Shown here: piece by piece, positions 45,780 through 58,478 of the stretch | Layout: every line of letters starts with the position of its first letter | How positions within the stretch are numbered: the first letter of the stretch is position 1 | NCBI GenBank assembly: GCA_963969495.1 | Contig: OZ018333.1 | Coordinates: 13,129,420-13,193,419, forward strand | Reading direction: 5' to 3' | Source: Ceratothoa steindachneri | Taxonomy: Eukaryota > Arthropoda > Malacostraca > Isopoda > Cymothoidae | DNA: 64,000 bases | Notes under the pieces: generated by a model | Database searches by the model: none | What the model saw: the letters and a program-made list of their open reading frames with translations, nothing else | Told to the model about the DNA's origin: nothing | Made by a program: the position numbers and the translations under genes

Positions 45780-48285
45780 AAGAGAAAGAGAAGTGGAATT
45801 GAGAGAAGAATTAGAAAAAGGGTAAAGAAAGAGAAGGAAAATATTCCTTTAGTTCTTGTATTCCTTGTCTCTCCTCCTTTTGATCTGGATATCTGTAGTC
45901 CATCATCAGCAAAGAATATCTCTCAAATTTGACTTTTTGGTCTTTGTTTCCTCCATCTCCATTTTCCATTTTTCTATTATTTCATATGTAATTAATTTGA
46001 AGCGTCGTTGATGCTGTGTACCCTCGTCGTATGCCGCTTGTTATAGTAATTTCTTTTTCTATTTCCTCTTTCGGTTTTATTGTTTTGTTTTCTTGATATA
46101 GTTTGTCTATGCTAGCTATTGCCTCTTTATCTCTTTTTAATTTTTTTATCTTCTCTATTATTTTTGCTCTTTTCACGGAGTCATAAGCCTTTGAAAAACC
46201 AATACTTGTGACCTTTAACGGTGGTTTTCCTTATAACTGGTTTCTATGCAGTGGTTTTGTATCAGGAGGTTACCCTCTATTCGTATTGGTACTGTATTTG
46301 ATGTTCATCTTTCTGTCATTGCGTTACATTTGTGATACAAATTTCACTCTTACAATTTTTGAAGAAGTCAGGTTTTAGTCTGTCTGGTCCGGCTGCTTTC
46401 CTATTCTTTTTAGTTGTTCCTTCACTTCTATTTCAATTTTTCGGTCGTCATTGGTAGTAAATCTTTTATAATTGGTAGAACTAATTCCAGATGCTCCCAG
46501 ATTCCTTTCTGTATCCCGTTCCTTTCTTCTTTTCGCATCTGGTAATTATACTGTTCTCTTTCTTCTTGTGTGTTCCATTAATGTTGTTGTGGTGTTTCTG
46601 GTATATTTGGGTCCAGTAGATTTCTAGCTCTGGTTCTACATTTTTGGTATTTAATGGTTGCTCATTTTCATCATAGATCTCCTTTCCTCATGTTAAGTTT
46701 CCCCTCTAAGTTTGTGTCTGTATTTCCATAGTTCTCCTCTGTGGATTTTCTTGTATTTACTTGGTTAGTTTGTCATATTTCTGTTTTTCCTCTTTTTCTA
46801 GTTTATGGTCTTTGTGTTTTTGAATGAATTATTAAGTCTCCTTTGCTCTATGCGGTTTGTTTTACTCCTCTTCTCTCTATTCAGTATTCTTCTTTTCTTT
46901 ATTTATTTTCTTATTTCGTTCATCCAAGCAGGTTCTTGTATTTTCATATTATTGTTTTGTTACTATTTTGTTTGTTTTTCTTTTCATAATCTTTCCCAGG
47001 GATACAATATCCGATACTTCGTCGTTTATTTCTTTCCCTTTTTGGAAAACTCATTTAGCGAGTCATCATCTGTTTCGTAATACGTTTTCTGTGTCCATTA
47101 CTTTGTAACCATTTGTCTTCCTTCTTATATTGAACTCTATTTCCATTAAATTATGATCTGATATGTCATAATTTTGTTTATTTTTATCTATTTATATTTT
47201 CATAAATTGATCATACCTTTTATAGTTTACCTTTGCAAAGTCTATTGCACTCATGGTTATTTCTCTCCCATGTTGTTACACCTGAACACTTTTGGTCTGT
47301 TGTTTAATGAGAGGTTATAGTCTTCCATCAACTTTATCACGAATCTTCCTGCCTCATCTTCCTCTTGGATTCCTAGAAATCCTAAGTGTCCATTAAAGTC
47401 TCATAACAGTATCCCTGGTTCATTTATATTGTCTTCAAGTATATTTATTTCTCTTTTTTTCTTCTTTGGGCATTCGCCCTCCTGCTTCCAGTTGGCATGT
47501 ATACTAAAATAATTGTACATGTAAAGTTTCCTATTGTGCATTTCACTTGTAGAAGTGGTTGTGTTCTGAAGTTTCTCGCTCTGATTCGCAGGTGCTCTTT
47601 TGGTGTATTATGGTTAGTCGTCCTCCCCTTTTGTCTTCCAAGTCTCTCATCCCATTTCAATTCTGTGTTTATGTTTCTTTCATTTGCGTTTCAATTAGAC
47701 ACATTATTGTATTTTCATCGGAGTTTTTCTATTTCTAAAACCTTTGGGTCTGTTGATCCTTGAATATTTATTTTTATTCCTGCTCCATTTTTAATATTTT
47801 CCTGCTTTTGTTTTATTCCATTATTCCTTGAAAACCCTGAAGGTTTTGTCTGTATAGCTGACCTTTTTGATATACCAGCCTCTCTCTTTTTTTGTTTTAG
47901 TTCTTCCTTCAGTTTTTCGTCTGCCTCTCTTTGTTTCATGGTTAGGTCTGATACTATTCAAAAGGATGCAGAAGCCTGTCATTTTATTTTTGTTTTTAGT
48001 TGTTTCTTTTTACGGCCTTCAATCGAGCCTTTTATATTATTTAATATTTTTGGATTTGTTATTGTTTGTGGTATAATTTATATTGATGCTTAGTTTTATT
48101 GTTTCTTTTGTTCATAATCTGGTGTCAATCGGGAAATTAATCTGGGGTTTAATCGTGTATCCGTCGGTTATTCTCATTTTCCTGCTTTTTACTATTCTAA
48201 TTCCGTTAATCATATCTATATTTCGTCGTTCATTTCTTCTGTAATTCTTCCTCGTTCCTTCTTCACTAACCTTATTCTTGTCTTC
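45780..48285 (-). pseudogene. LINE with endonuclease and RT, different lineage
   Basis: Read 5' to 3' on the minus strand. A Lys/Glu-rich segment (47939-47790) comes first. The endonuclease follows: NIQGSTDPKVLEIEKL, CLIETQMKE (catalytic Glu), CTIILVYMPTGS, DFNGHLGFLG (47372-47397; the expected Gly codon before it is a stop, one base change), and NYDISDHNLMEIEF (about 47129-47176). RT: IGFSKAYDSVKRAKI (46150-46200, motif A), ITSGIRRGYTASTTL (about 46000-46045, motif B) and FFADDGLQISRS (about 45880-45920, motif C, both Asp kept). This is the most complete domain set in the window, though frames break repeatedly between 47100 and 46200. Clade not assigned. Confidence 0.82.
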
Positions 48286-48313
48286 TGTGTGTACCTATAA
48301 ATAGGTACACACA
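48286..48313. repeat. Perfect 13-bp palindrome
   Basis: TGTGTGTACCTAT, a 2-base AA spacer, then its exact complement ATAGGTACACACA. It lies at the 5' edge of the LINE on its left and just before the Jockey-like remnant on its right. Confidence 0.93.
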
Positions 48314-48429
48314 TTTGTTGAGCACTATTGGAAGTCTCGTCTTGAGACGCAGGAGAGTGTAGAGGTGGGTGAGAGGGGCGTAATTCTTACCAGAGCTGTT
48401 TTGTTCTCTTTATTGCTCTCTCTGAAGTT

Positions 48430-50010
48430 TAAGGACATGTATAGAGCTCTGGCTCCGGCAGAGGCCTTTGGTATTCTATCTGAGACCTACTTCCTGTTCT
48501 CGGTCCAAGAAATTTCCATCACCAGTACATTGTACTCGTGTTGTGAGGATAGTGTCTATTAGTTGTTCAGTCTTTCTATTTCTGCTGCAATCATTCGAAC
48601 TTGCCTCGGGGCATTGCGCCAAGGGTACAGGTATTATCTGGCTAAAATCATCCTCGAATTCAATGTTGGGGCAAGCAGGGTTGCCTGGTGCTGGGCCCAA
48701 TCTTCTTGGGGTAGTCTTAGGCACAAGAACCTTGGTCCGTCCACCCTCTGTATTGATGTTCGCCTATCTCCATAACAGTCCCATTTTTCACTTAGTCTCA
48801 GATGCAATATTTTAAGTTGAATTCCTCATTGCCAAATATTAAACTCCTTTGATACATCTCAACATACAATGACCATATAACTCCCTTCCACTTTTCTTTG
48901 GGCAATCTTCTCTAATGACATTGATTGTCATCGACTAAAGTCGAAGTGCTACTTATTGTAGACGGAGGTCCCTTCCGGTTGGGTGACCACTTTTTAGTTA
49001 ATATTTTGTAGAAAAATTTCCCGCCGATTTCCAGTAGTGAAATTAAGCGGGACATCTCCTTTCTGATTGGGGGCTTCTCCGGCTTGGCTAAAACATCATT
49101 TTAGCTGCCTTGAAACCACCGGGGAATTATCTTTATTTAGACATGCGTTGAATATTCTTCTTATTCCTTCTAAAACATTTGCTGGTGCATTTTCCTAATT
49201 TGATTTGGTTAGCCCCGATTGTCCAGGGGCTCTCTGTCGGAATGAGCGGAACGAGCCGAATAGTTTGTCCGTTATCATCTCGGTTTCTCTGTTACGCTGT
49301 CTATCCACCTGGTTGTGCTGGTGCTATTTGGGTGTTTAATTGATTCATAATTTTATTGCTAAACTCCTGATTTACTTTGTCAGTTATGTTGAATAGATTT
49401 TTCAATAGTCACAGAATTTCTTCATCTGGTTTTGTTCTTCCATCTTCTGCTACGATTTCCACCTTCATCGTTGGGAGATGCGTCCCGATAGAATTATTCG
49501 ATCGCCGCTTGCCATCTTCTCTCTCGCTGTTCCACGATTCATCCGGCTCTTTCTTCTCTTCCTAATTTGCATTGAGTCGATTGATGCTCTTCTAATGTTT
49601 CTCTGATATAATAATTTCATTTATGTGCAAATCCCTCATGTACTCGGTCCATCTGATTTAGGGATACATCTTCCCTCTGCTTCTATTAACTTCAGGTCGT
49701 CGAGTGACTCGTCAATTTCTTCATGAATTGCCCGGTCCATGGCACCGCGCCCAGTCTGCTCTTTGGTAGTTTTTTCGTTCTACAGCTGGGACTTGTGTAG
49801 GGTTCCTATTTAGTGTAGGTAGGATCCCTCTCTGGTCAATACATGCCATCTGGACTGGTTCAATGTAGTGGTTAAACGGTACTTAACGATTGGCGTTTGC
49901 TACGTTTGCATGAGTAATGGATTAGGTAATCCGGCCGTTAAGGTCGCTCGAAATGCGTCTGAGAGATACCCTCGTTGGTCGCATCTCCTCATTTTTCTTG
50001 CAGGGCTTGG
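48430..50010 (-). pseudogene. Jockey-like LINE remnant D
   Basis: Minus frame 48724-48476 includes PACPNIEFEDDFSQIIPV, motif C with both Asp, equivalent to LTDDFSQI in remnants A and C. Upstream sequence aligns by words with remnant A: GGTTAGCCCCGATTGTCCAG near 49208 and a CTCGGTCCATCT segment near 49640. From about 49910 to 50005 it matches the ORF1-proximal part of remnant C (TCGAAATGCG, GATACCCTCGTTGGTCGCAT). It is much more diverged than the A/C pair and no frame is long. Confidence 0.75.
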
Positions 50011-50137
50011 CTAGCTGACCTGTTTTGTATTATGATTTTTATTTAATTGTCTTTATTTCATTTCTACTTGGGCAGCCGAGTGCCATGGTTTGGTGCTCTC
50101 CTTTGCAAATGAGGCCCCTTTTTGCTGTGCAAAAGGT

Positions 50138-50395
50138 TGAGTGGTGGTCTTTCACTCAATGGCGTACAAAGCACATTTGAATGCTATGTAATTTGTCCTG
50201 GTGGAGTGGTGGTCTTCCATTTGTTGGCGTACAAAGCACATTTGAATGCTATGTAATTTGTCCTGGTGGAGTGGTGGTCTTCCATTTATTGGCGTACAAA
50301 GCACATTTGAATGCTATGTAATTTGTCCTGGTGGAGTGGTGGTCTTCCACTTATTGGCGTACAAAGCAAATTTGTAAGGCATGTAATTTGTCTGC
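50138..50395 (+). repeat. 65-bp tandem repeat, 4 copies
   Basis: GGCGTACAAAGCACATTTGA recurs at 50161, 50226, 50291 and 50356, an exact 65-bp period, with TGGTGGAGTGGTGGTCTTCC between. The first three copies are almost identical; the fourth (AAATTTGTAAGGCATG) runs straight into L2-like coding sequence, so the array seems to be an amplified piece of that element. Confidence 0.93.
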
Positions 50396-50835
50396 CCGGC
50401 TCTTCCTTCGCTGCCCCCGGTTCTCTTCATTGATGCCTCTGTCACAGGAGCTACACTGGTTACCTATTCCCTTCCCTGTCCACTATAAAATTCTTTTCAT
50501 CGCTTACAAGGCCCTAAACCTTGAGTCTCCACCTTATCTCTCGTCTGCACTCTACCCTCGTCAAACTTCCCGGGCACTCCTCCCTCCCCTCCTGAACACT
50601 GCTTGATGAGTGACCCTTCCTTCTCAGTTCTGCTCCTAGACTCTGGAATGCTCTTCCTGCCTAAGTCCGATCCTCTCCCTCCCTTGCTGCTTTTAAACGT
50701 CTCCTGAAGACTCATTTCTTCAGAATTGCCTTCTCTCCCCTGTAAACTTTCTCTACAATCACTACACAGCCTGCGCTCTGAAAGGGCTAATAGCCATGAA
50801 AGGGCACTATTAATATCTATTATTATTATTATATA
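50390..50835 (+). pseudogene. L2-like LINE 3' end with TATT tail
   Basis: The + strand reads SARLFLRCPRFSS, ELHWLPIPFPVHYKILFIAY, KALNLESPPYLSS, and after a shift SAPRLWNALPA and FKRLLKTHFFRI. This is the hallmark C-terminus of L2/CR1-group ORF2 proteins (L-H-W-L-P-x-x-x-R-x-x-Y-K-I, P-P-Y-L, P-R-L-W-N-x-L-P). It is followed by a short 3' untranslated region (GAAAGGGCTAATAGCC) and a TATTATTATTAT tail at about 50812-50832, as expected for this group. 5'-truncated; one in-frame stop at about 50605. Confidence 0.87.
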
Positions 50836-51059
50836 TTGGTGTACAAATCAAAATTGTATAGTATTTAATTTGTGCGGGCCATCTTCTCTCCTGGGATTCT
50901 GATGCCGATTGCAAGAATGCTTTCGGTTGCTGTTTTCTGTCCCATTTCCATAGAGGTAAATGTGTGTGCGGCTATGTCTGTCTGTGTGTTGCTATGTCTG
51001 TCTGTATGTATTAGGGTAACTCTGTAGTTATTGAGAACTGTCGCCCACTCCTCCTCATT

Positions 51060-51990
51060 CCCCGGTTCAAGGTTTGCGGCGGTGAAGGGCGATGATGGAT
51101 GGTTCGGGTTGGGCTGAATCAACTGCCACTATCCGGGTCACCCGGAGGAGGTGGCAAGGATACAATATATTTGTTTTCAGCACTCCAGGTTTCTCTCACA
51201 CACTGCTCCCTCTCATCGACTCCAAGTAAGTTCCCCCGCAGGAGGGTACCCGTTACACCTAGTACCCGGAGGGACTGTACATCCTCCAGGCCTGAGCGCA
51301 AATTAGGGAAGACCCGTCGCACGGTTCAAATGAGCTCTCTGATGGCGTCTGGGAAAGTTGTTGCAGCGCTACCTTATATTTATTTATCATTCGTTATTAT
51401 TTATTATGCTTACTCGCACCTCCTAACAGGAGGACTGTTTTCACCTGGACACAGTTCGGTCCGCTAGCCATAGTGCATTGGTGGACTCCATACCATCCTC
51501 GGATAAGATGGCACCAGGTTATAATAATACGATTTGATCACCCACCCTGGTGTTTAGTGGACACGCCCCTCTTTACCTCTTTCGTCCTCGTAATGTTTAA
51601 TAGTTTAGAAGCCGTGTTTACTCTGACACGTCATATCTGCTACTAGTGCCAAAAGCTCGTTGGATAGGACAAATACTAGGCGTCGACTTTGCTCACTTTC
51701 TTCCAGTACACATAGAATGTGGCTGCGCCACCACAATCCTTTATGGTTAGAACTGAGGGCAATTTCGCATGAATGGCGGGCAGGGTTGTCAAAGCGGCAC
51801 GCGCGGACCGATTATGTGTAAATTATAGCATTCTGGAATTTCTGATACTATGGAAACATTTATCCTAACCTCCCAAGGTGTAATAGTACCTACTTCTTAT
51901 GCATTTGAGTATGTTCATAAGTGAAAAGAATAGTGGTAGTTCGCATGGAGATGTTCCCCCAAGCGCGTCATCGCCTAGATTATATGGATA
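51060..51990. repeat. Dispersed ~0.9-kb repeat, copy (51/61-kb family)
   Basis: Collinear with about 60990-61960 through many blocks: CTCTGATGGCGTCTGGGAAA, GCGCTACCTTATATTTATTT, CGGTCCGCTAGCCATAG, AGCACCAGGTTATAATAAT (variant), GTTTAGTGGACACGCCCCTC, GTTTAGAAGCCGTGTTTACT and GCTACTAGTGCCAAAA. No frame is conserved between copies, so it seems non-coding. A shorter left part also occurs at about 35215. Confidence 0.82.
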
Positions 51991-53489
51991 TAATCTCGCA
52001 ATTTTCTTACTGGGCGCCTCGAGGCTTACTTATACTTTTATCAGATAGTAAATTTCTATTGATTTGAACTAAATATATAATTAATATCGTATTACAATTA
52101 ATCTGTGTTTAAATAGTAAACAACTAACGAGGAGTAACTAAAATAATCTTTTGGGGTTATTTATTAAAGGTTCCTTGCAACGTTTCGAGCTAATGGTCAT
52201 CTTTTGCTCGTTTTGACGACTGCTTTTCTGTGTTTCTTGAACCTATTCAAGATCGGCAGTTTCATTGATTACATTAATGCTCTGCACCCTAAAATTCAGT
52301 TTACCATTGAAAGAGAGAAGCGAATTAGTATCCCCTTTTAAGATAATTTAGTCTCTAAAGAAAACGGTAAAATCTTGACTTGAATTTAGAGAAAACGATC
52401 TTTTACAGGTTAAGGGGTAACTTCTATATTTTCTGTTATTTTATTATAAAATATCGGTTAATTTGGGGTTTATGTCCACCCTCGAGTATTGTGGGCGCTT
52501 TTTTAAAAAATATATTTATTTAAAAAAATACGCAAATGCTATATAGTGTATATCTATAGAATAAAGTATATAGCACTTTCACTGTGACTCGCCACCTTGG
52601 GAGCCACAGTGTTAATTGGAATCGCATCATGTTGTATTATACATCATGTTGAAGGCATTTTTTCTCTGAATTAAAATATGATATGGAAATTTTATATTAA
52701 TCAATTTTAAAGAAAATATGATTAATTTAAATAGCATTCAGGGTGAGGCTTATGTCTGAAGTCGAGGAACGCGGGAGAAAAACTAGACATTTAGCAATCG
52801 CCTTCAATTGCGGGGGGTGTAGTGGGGCAACCCCCGCAATTAAGTAAGAGTTAGGGGGGGCGAAGTCACCCAATTTCGAAATTATCTTAAAAATCATATA
52901 TAATACAATGATGTTTGACATAACCTAACCCCCCAAACTCATAAAATGTCCTTTTTTTAAATATGCTCAAGAAATGACATCGTCTATGTTAAAAAACAAT
53001 TGTTTTTAAACACACACACAAATGTACATATATGTTTATAAATATGAATCCTCCCAAATTTAAGGGGGATGGCATAAACCCCCAAATATTTCGAATGTCG
53101 ACCGAGGCTTTCGGTTCTGTGCATTGCATTGCTTCGTAGTGGATCTGCCGTCTTTGCAACGAGGCTCCTCTTGGTCGCAGTTCAAACCTTTGTTCGGGTA
53201 ATTTTGAGTCGTGTTCGTCTCCAATTTGTAGTCGGAGGATCACATCTGTATATTGTGGAATTTGTCTCGCTCTATTGTTTGGGAGGTAATCCTCCTGTGA
53301 TTATCACGTGATAACTACAGATTTTTCTTTCTTTTTTCCTTCGTCTGGTTAATATTTTTCTTGTTACGAGGCTCTTCGTTCTTGGAAGAGGATATTTGTA
53401 TTTGCTCTCTGTGTCCCTCTTTCATGTGTAAGTCCTTCCTTCGTTTTAGTCGTAGCTTGCGGACTCTTCCGTCTCTGCTTTTTTGTTTT
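51991..53489. other. AT-rich, no gene; short hairpins
   Basis: AT-rich from 52050 to 53050. Inverted repeats: AATTGCGGGGG at 52806-52816 against 52831-52841, CACTGTG/CACAGTG around 52578-52610, and GCTATATA/TATATAGC around 52540-52575. A short CA run lies near 53011. No gene. Confidence 0.55.
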
Positions 53490-53497
53490 TAGTTCGA

Positions 53498-53620
53498 AAT
53501 GGTTGCCGCCAAAACCATTAGGGCCCCGTCATAAACTTAATGAAGGAGAACCATTGAATTTTACAATATCCCATAAAATATTTACTTTTCCGTTACCTGT
53601 TCCTGAACCACATGCCCCAA
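53498..53620 (+). repeat. Short dispersed core repeat, copy
   Basis: GAAATGGTTGCCGCCAAAAC, then CGTCATAAACTTAATGAAGG, then GAATTTTACAATATCCCATA. Close to the 45.2-kb copy. Confidence 0.78.
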
Positions 53621-53639
53621 CTTGTTGTCAGGTCCTGAA

Positions 53640-54239
53640 ATGAGCTACCATATGAAGGCAATTAAACCTTGGGTAATCAGCCGAAAATAATTCGCCTTTC
53701 CTCATTGTCCTTTCTCCCGTTTGGGGTGGGGGTGCTTATTGGAAGCGTGGCCATCTCTCTCTCGTGATGTAGTGTAGTGCATGTTAGGGGAGGGGGGGAG
53801 TAGACGATATTCCAAGCTGCGTTAATTATGTTGGCTAGTGCATTAGATGTTTGGTGGAGATTGACTTTTGCTACACCGGACGATCCGTGTGCCTTTTGTC
53901 TGAATGACTGAAAGGCACTGCTAGATTCTTCAATAGGATTAGGCCATTGTTTATTTGGTCCATGATTTCTGTTTCCAATTCCAGATTGGGGTTTGTTTGT
54001 TTGTTTGTTTTTGTCATGCAGTCGCAATGATAGGAGTCTCCCCCTTGGATTATTCCACTTTCAGGAAATCCTGTTCAGGGTTTTTGATGTCTCATATCGG
54101 GTTCATTTGAAACTAGGTTCCCGTTTTCTGAGTTCTTTATGCATAGAAACGCTGCTTCGTTTACATTTGCTAGTCTCTAGACGCAGCTAGAGAATGGAAT
54201 CTTGCCTTGCTTCGTTCTTTCTCTTGTTGTTTTCTAAGT
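53640..54239. other. No gene seen
   Basis: Holds a (TTTG)n run at about 53992-54012. A minus frame of 116 codons (54027-53677) has no recognised motif; it may be decayed 3' sequence of the Jockey-like element next to it. Confidence 0.45.
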
Positions 54240-55620
54240 TTTCTTAACTTTTGTAGTTCACGAGCCATTTTGCCTTGATCTGCTTTGGCTCTTTTGTCTA
54301 TAATTAAATTAACAGGATCTGTTGCTTATTTGCAATGTTTCCTGCTTCTTCCTATCTAGCTCTTGGTTAAGTAGATATTTTATTTTGTACTCTTTGCATT
54401 TTGCGGGGTTGAGGGGTGAGGGGTCTTCTGCAATCTCTAGTTTCTGAATTAATTCAGAGATTGGACAGCTGGTGAAGCTTTCTTTACCTGCTTCCAGTAC
54501 CCGTTTGAAGTTATATTCATTCCATCCACCTAAGGAGGACGAAACTATCTGAAATTTATCATAATTGGTACGGATCTTCCACTTTATTTCATTCATTGAT
54601 GTGCCTTATTTCTTCATATGAGCTTTCAATTAAGCATTTTAAAAGGGAAAAACGATCGCTTGACTGATGTCGTTGGCGAATTGACTATTTAAGGGTTCCG
54701 TGAATTTGAGACGTTTGCAGTATAAATATTATAATGTGGGGCTCAAATAACCTTCCTGGGACTTTATCAAAAGCCTTAGTAACAACACGATGGGTCATAA
54801 CCAAATAATTCCTATTTTTTTGGCCTTTTCGACCATTTCCATTATGGAACTTATTGTTAATTATGTACTACGATTTTTCCCGACTCCGAATTGGTGTTTG
54901 TTATTTTGGGGAATTCTTTTCGAAATGGTCTTTTATTGAGGATCTTCTCAAATAATTTCTCCTCGAAGGGAGATTGGTCGGTAACTCCCCTTTTAGGTTG
55001 GGAGCTTCCCCCCCTTTGGCTCTAAATATCATTTTAACGATTTTATAGTAATGTGGGAAGTAGTTTAAACAGGGGTTTAAAGCTATCCTTAAACTTTACA
55101 GTATCCGGGAGCGGTGCGCCCGTATAGTTTAATTTAGTTAGCCCCTTATGGCCCGGTGCCTCGCGGTCGAAGGAGAGCAGTACACTCGTCATTTGTTCCG
55201 TTGTTATTAGTTCTTCCAGTTTTCGCAGCTGATTTGTTCGATTTTTTCGTTTTCGGATCTCAAAATGTCCGATTGCGTTTTTTTTTATTTATCTCTTCTG
55301 TTTGGGAGGTGATCCTTTTAATCTTATCACGATTTTCCAAAGGTCTTTTAGACACTGTTGTACTATGATTATTTGTCCAAGTTCTTCTTTTATTTGTATG
55401 GTCTCTCGGTATCTTGTTGTGGCGCATATCTGGTATAATTCTCTCAGTTCACGATGCACATTCTTCATCCGTTCGGTCCAATCAAAGGTTTTTATTGGGG
55501 GTTTTGTGGGTCGCTTTTCTATCTACTCTGATTTGTAGTTCCTCGTCTACTTCTTCCAATGTAGTGTCTTGTAGATCCCTGTAATCATTTAGGTCTGCCT
55601 CATAGGTTCCTATTTATCCT
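54240..55620 (-). pseudogene. Jockey-like LINE remnant E
   Basis: Minus-strand words in order: RWTERMKN-type segment (about 55490), EAPGHKGLTKLNYTG (about 55130-55175), KITNTNSESGK or, in the next frame, NKHQFGVGKNRS (about 54870-54900), KAFDKVPGRLF (about 54750-54780, motif A, across a shift), FANDISQAI (54654-54680, motif C with one Asp changed to Asn), and frame 54596-54309 starting MNEIKWKIRTNYDKFQIVSS, the Jockey-type region after motif C. Between motifs A and C most of the palm, including motif B, is deleted. It is a distinct subfamily from remnants A and C. Confidence 0.8.
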
Positions 55621-57595
55621 CATTAAGGTGCATATATGATCGCTACATGGTGTAGTTTCCGGTTGTAGGTGGAAGTTAGACGGCTTGTTAGACAGATGTC
55701 CGGCTTTGGGGCTGATCGTTCCGTGAAGAAGGTCGGGAACTCTGTTCCCGGACGCTGGACGATGTTTCTGTCTAAAATGAAGTTTAAGCACCGTCGCCCG
55801 TCCGGTATCCTGATTCTTGTCCATTACCGCGTTTCCTTAAATGGTTGGTCGCCATTACCTTTTAATTCCATATCTTAATTTGTTCCAATTACATCCGGGT
55901 CTTTTCGTGGTTCAGCATTTGGTGTTGATTCGCAGGATTCTCGTTTGTTCTATGAATGTTAATTCTCGTTGTTACTATTTTTCTTTGTCAGTACTTTTAT
56001 GTGCCGGATTTTTCCTGTTTTAATCAGTGTTTTTCTCTCAATTTTCGCCATCTTTTCTCTCCTCGGTTGTGGTACGTTGCCTTGATGACTTGATTTCAAT
56101 CTTTCTTCTCCTGTTTGTTAATTTATCCTCCTCGTAGTCTCCTTCTTCGTCACTTGGTTTAGTCCTCGTTTGTTTCTTCCATTTCCTGTAAAAGATATAG
56201 CACCTTCTCTCTTTCAATTTTCTCTCCTGGGATTCTCATAGCCATTTCCAATGTCTCGAATGTGATCTAGAAGACATGGTTTCGGTTTCTGAATTTAACC
56301 ACCACTTTGATATTAGCCCCCGTCTCAGTTGAGACACGGTTTCTGTTTTGATACTGTTGGAGCGGGTTCTCTAATACGACTTTTTATTTTAGGGCATGTA
56401 TCCGATGTACCCGTTGCCATAGCAATTGTATTAATGAGATCTGTTTAGAGGTCTGTAATTGGAGCCTCGAGTGGCCTTTGTTGATTTGTAAGTGCGACTC
56501 GAGGGTCCTTTTCGGTGGCCATATTTTCCATGTTTTTCGGCGATTTTCTTTTATATTTGTCAAAGTATTTAGGGGGGTTATTTTTCTGTGCCCCCACCCC
56601 TCCGCATGTTCTGAGCTTGACTTATGCCCTAATGATGGGGGGTACCAGTTAGGCCCCTCCTGTGTGATGATTCGTGTGGGAGGAGGGAGTTATGACAATC
56701 CACTGCTCGTATCCGTCCTTATGGATAGGACTCATTCCTTGAAGGATCAAAAGTACGTTTATCGATCAGTAGCGATTTATATCCTTCCTTTAATTCCTTG
56801 GCTGCTTTTTATGGCCAGTGCTACTACATCTTATCTTTCACCCGAGATGTTTTGGTGTATTTTGTAATGCAGTGATTGTCCAAGCTCGCAGAGGATTATA
56901 ATGTCCAGATGTTCTTGTCTTACTAAAGGTTAACGTATTTTCTCTTCCAACCGTTTAATAAATGGGATTTATATTAACGGTTAATGTACATCCTGTTAAT
57001 GGCCGCATGTAAATTGTGCTCCTTGTACTCTCGTTGTCGATTACCTCTTTTTTTTGTGCCCCGAGTCATCGTGTGTCCGTCTGAAAGTGTTATTTTGGGC
57101 CTTTCTCTAAGGGGAAGTTGGATTGTATCTATTCGCGAAAACTGATAGGAAGGGCGGCTTGACCTTCGTATTCCTGACCCTTTCTTCTTCTTCTCGGGTA
57201 TTTACCCTATGGTAGAATTAAGGCCTCGTTACTATTAGCCTCTCCTTTGGGAACCATTCCATTTCCTGTCGCTGCAATCCCTCAAGGTGCCAGGTCAGGT
57301 CCCGCATGACTTGGGGCCTTTTGCGACTGAAGGTCAGAAAAGTGACGATAAAATTTGCAAGCCCCACTGCTAAAAGCCCCTTCCTCCATTGACCCATGAA
57401 GCGGTTCATGCCCTGTTATCGAATGTTATGGGTGGCCATGTAAGTATGCTAAGTATAGCGTACACGCGTCCTTCCACAGGTATTATTTTAGTCCTGCTGG
57501 GTAACCATCAACCCCTGTTATGAAATAACTATGGGTTGTAAATTTACTGGTATTAGCAGATTACACGTTAGCAGTCGCGAGCTTCCATCTCCGAT
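55621..57595. other. No gene seen
   Basis: Pyrimidine-rich on the + strand. A 129-codon + frame (56478-56867) and a 63-codon minus frame (57409-57218) show no recognised domain or repeat partner in the window. Confidence 0.5.
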
Positions 57596-57599
57596 CTGA

Positions 57600-57870
57600 T
57601 ATCTCGTATCTCACACAAGAGAATAGATTGGATAGATTTATGGGGAGGATGCTACGGGGGGCATAATTCAATGGGTTATAAAAACCACAACGACCTATCA
57701 GAGCTCCCCCGAGTCGCAACTCCCTCCCCCATAAAATGCATCCACAAGATTTTGGCGTCCGAATTGCCTTGCTTAAAGAGGCATTGCCATCATGGAGTGT
57801 CAAAGGTAATTCTAAAGATGAGCGACTCCAACCAAATAGAAGCCTCTTTCTTATCAAAATCTATTTAAAA
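57600..57870 (+). pseudogene. CR1-like tail fragment
   Basis: The + strand reads NRLDRFMG and HNSMGYKNHNDLSELPRVAT across a shift, corresponding to the last residues and 3' region of CR1-like copies such as that at 29.4 kb. Very short; supported mainly by the N-R-L-D-R-F signature. Confidence 0.55.
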
Positions 57871-58478
57871 AAATAGGCAAATTTATAATAATTATTTGAC
57901 GAACAAGAAATTGGTTGTCATAGATAATTATGACCACGAAAGGAATGGATTTAGTTGGGGTTTGAGGTAGTTTTTTTCTAGTTTGTTTGGGGACTACGGG
58001 TACCAGGTAATTTTTTCCCCTATAATAAATGTGATTTTAACAATACTGCCCCCCCCCCCCCCCATCACGCAGACAGAAATATGACTGACCATTTAATGAC
58101 TCAATACCAATCGTTAAACTGCCAATTGAATTTGCTCCCAATCGCTGCTGAGGGATTTCCCTTTCGTACATCGTTAGGGAAAAGAATAAAATAAAATCTA
58201 TTTTTTGAATTGGATAATCAATGACTAAGACAGAAGTGCCAAAGCCCAAATGGAAGAATGGACAGAAAAACGGGAGGGCCCTCCGGCGGTTCCGCAGTAC
58301 TGAGTGGGCGGCCTCGAAAGGCCCTTGAGGTGGCGAATGGTAGAAAGAAAATTTGATTTTAATATCTTTTGATCTTGATCCAAAAAAAGAGATTTGATAG
58401 GCGTCAAAAGGGTTATTGTAGGGTTTGTTCTGTTGAAGGCGGCATCTCGTGTTAACTTTTACTCTTTATTCTATTTTC

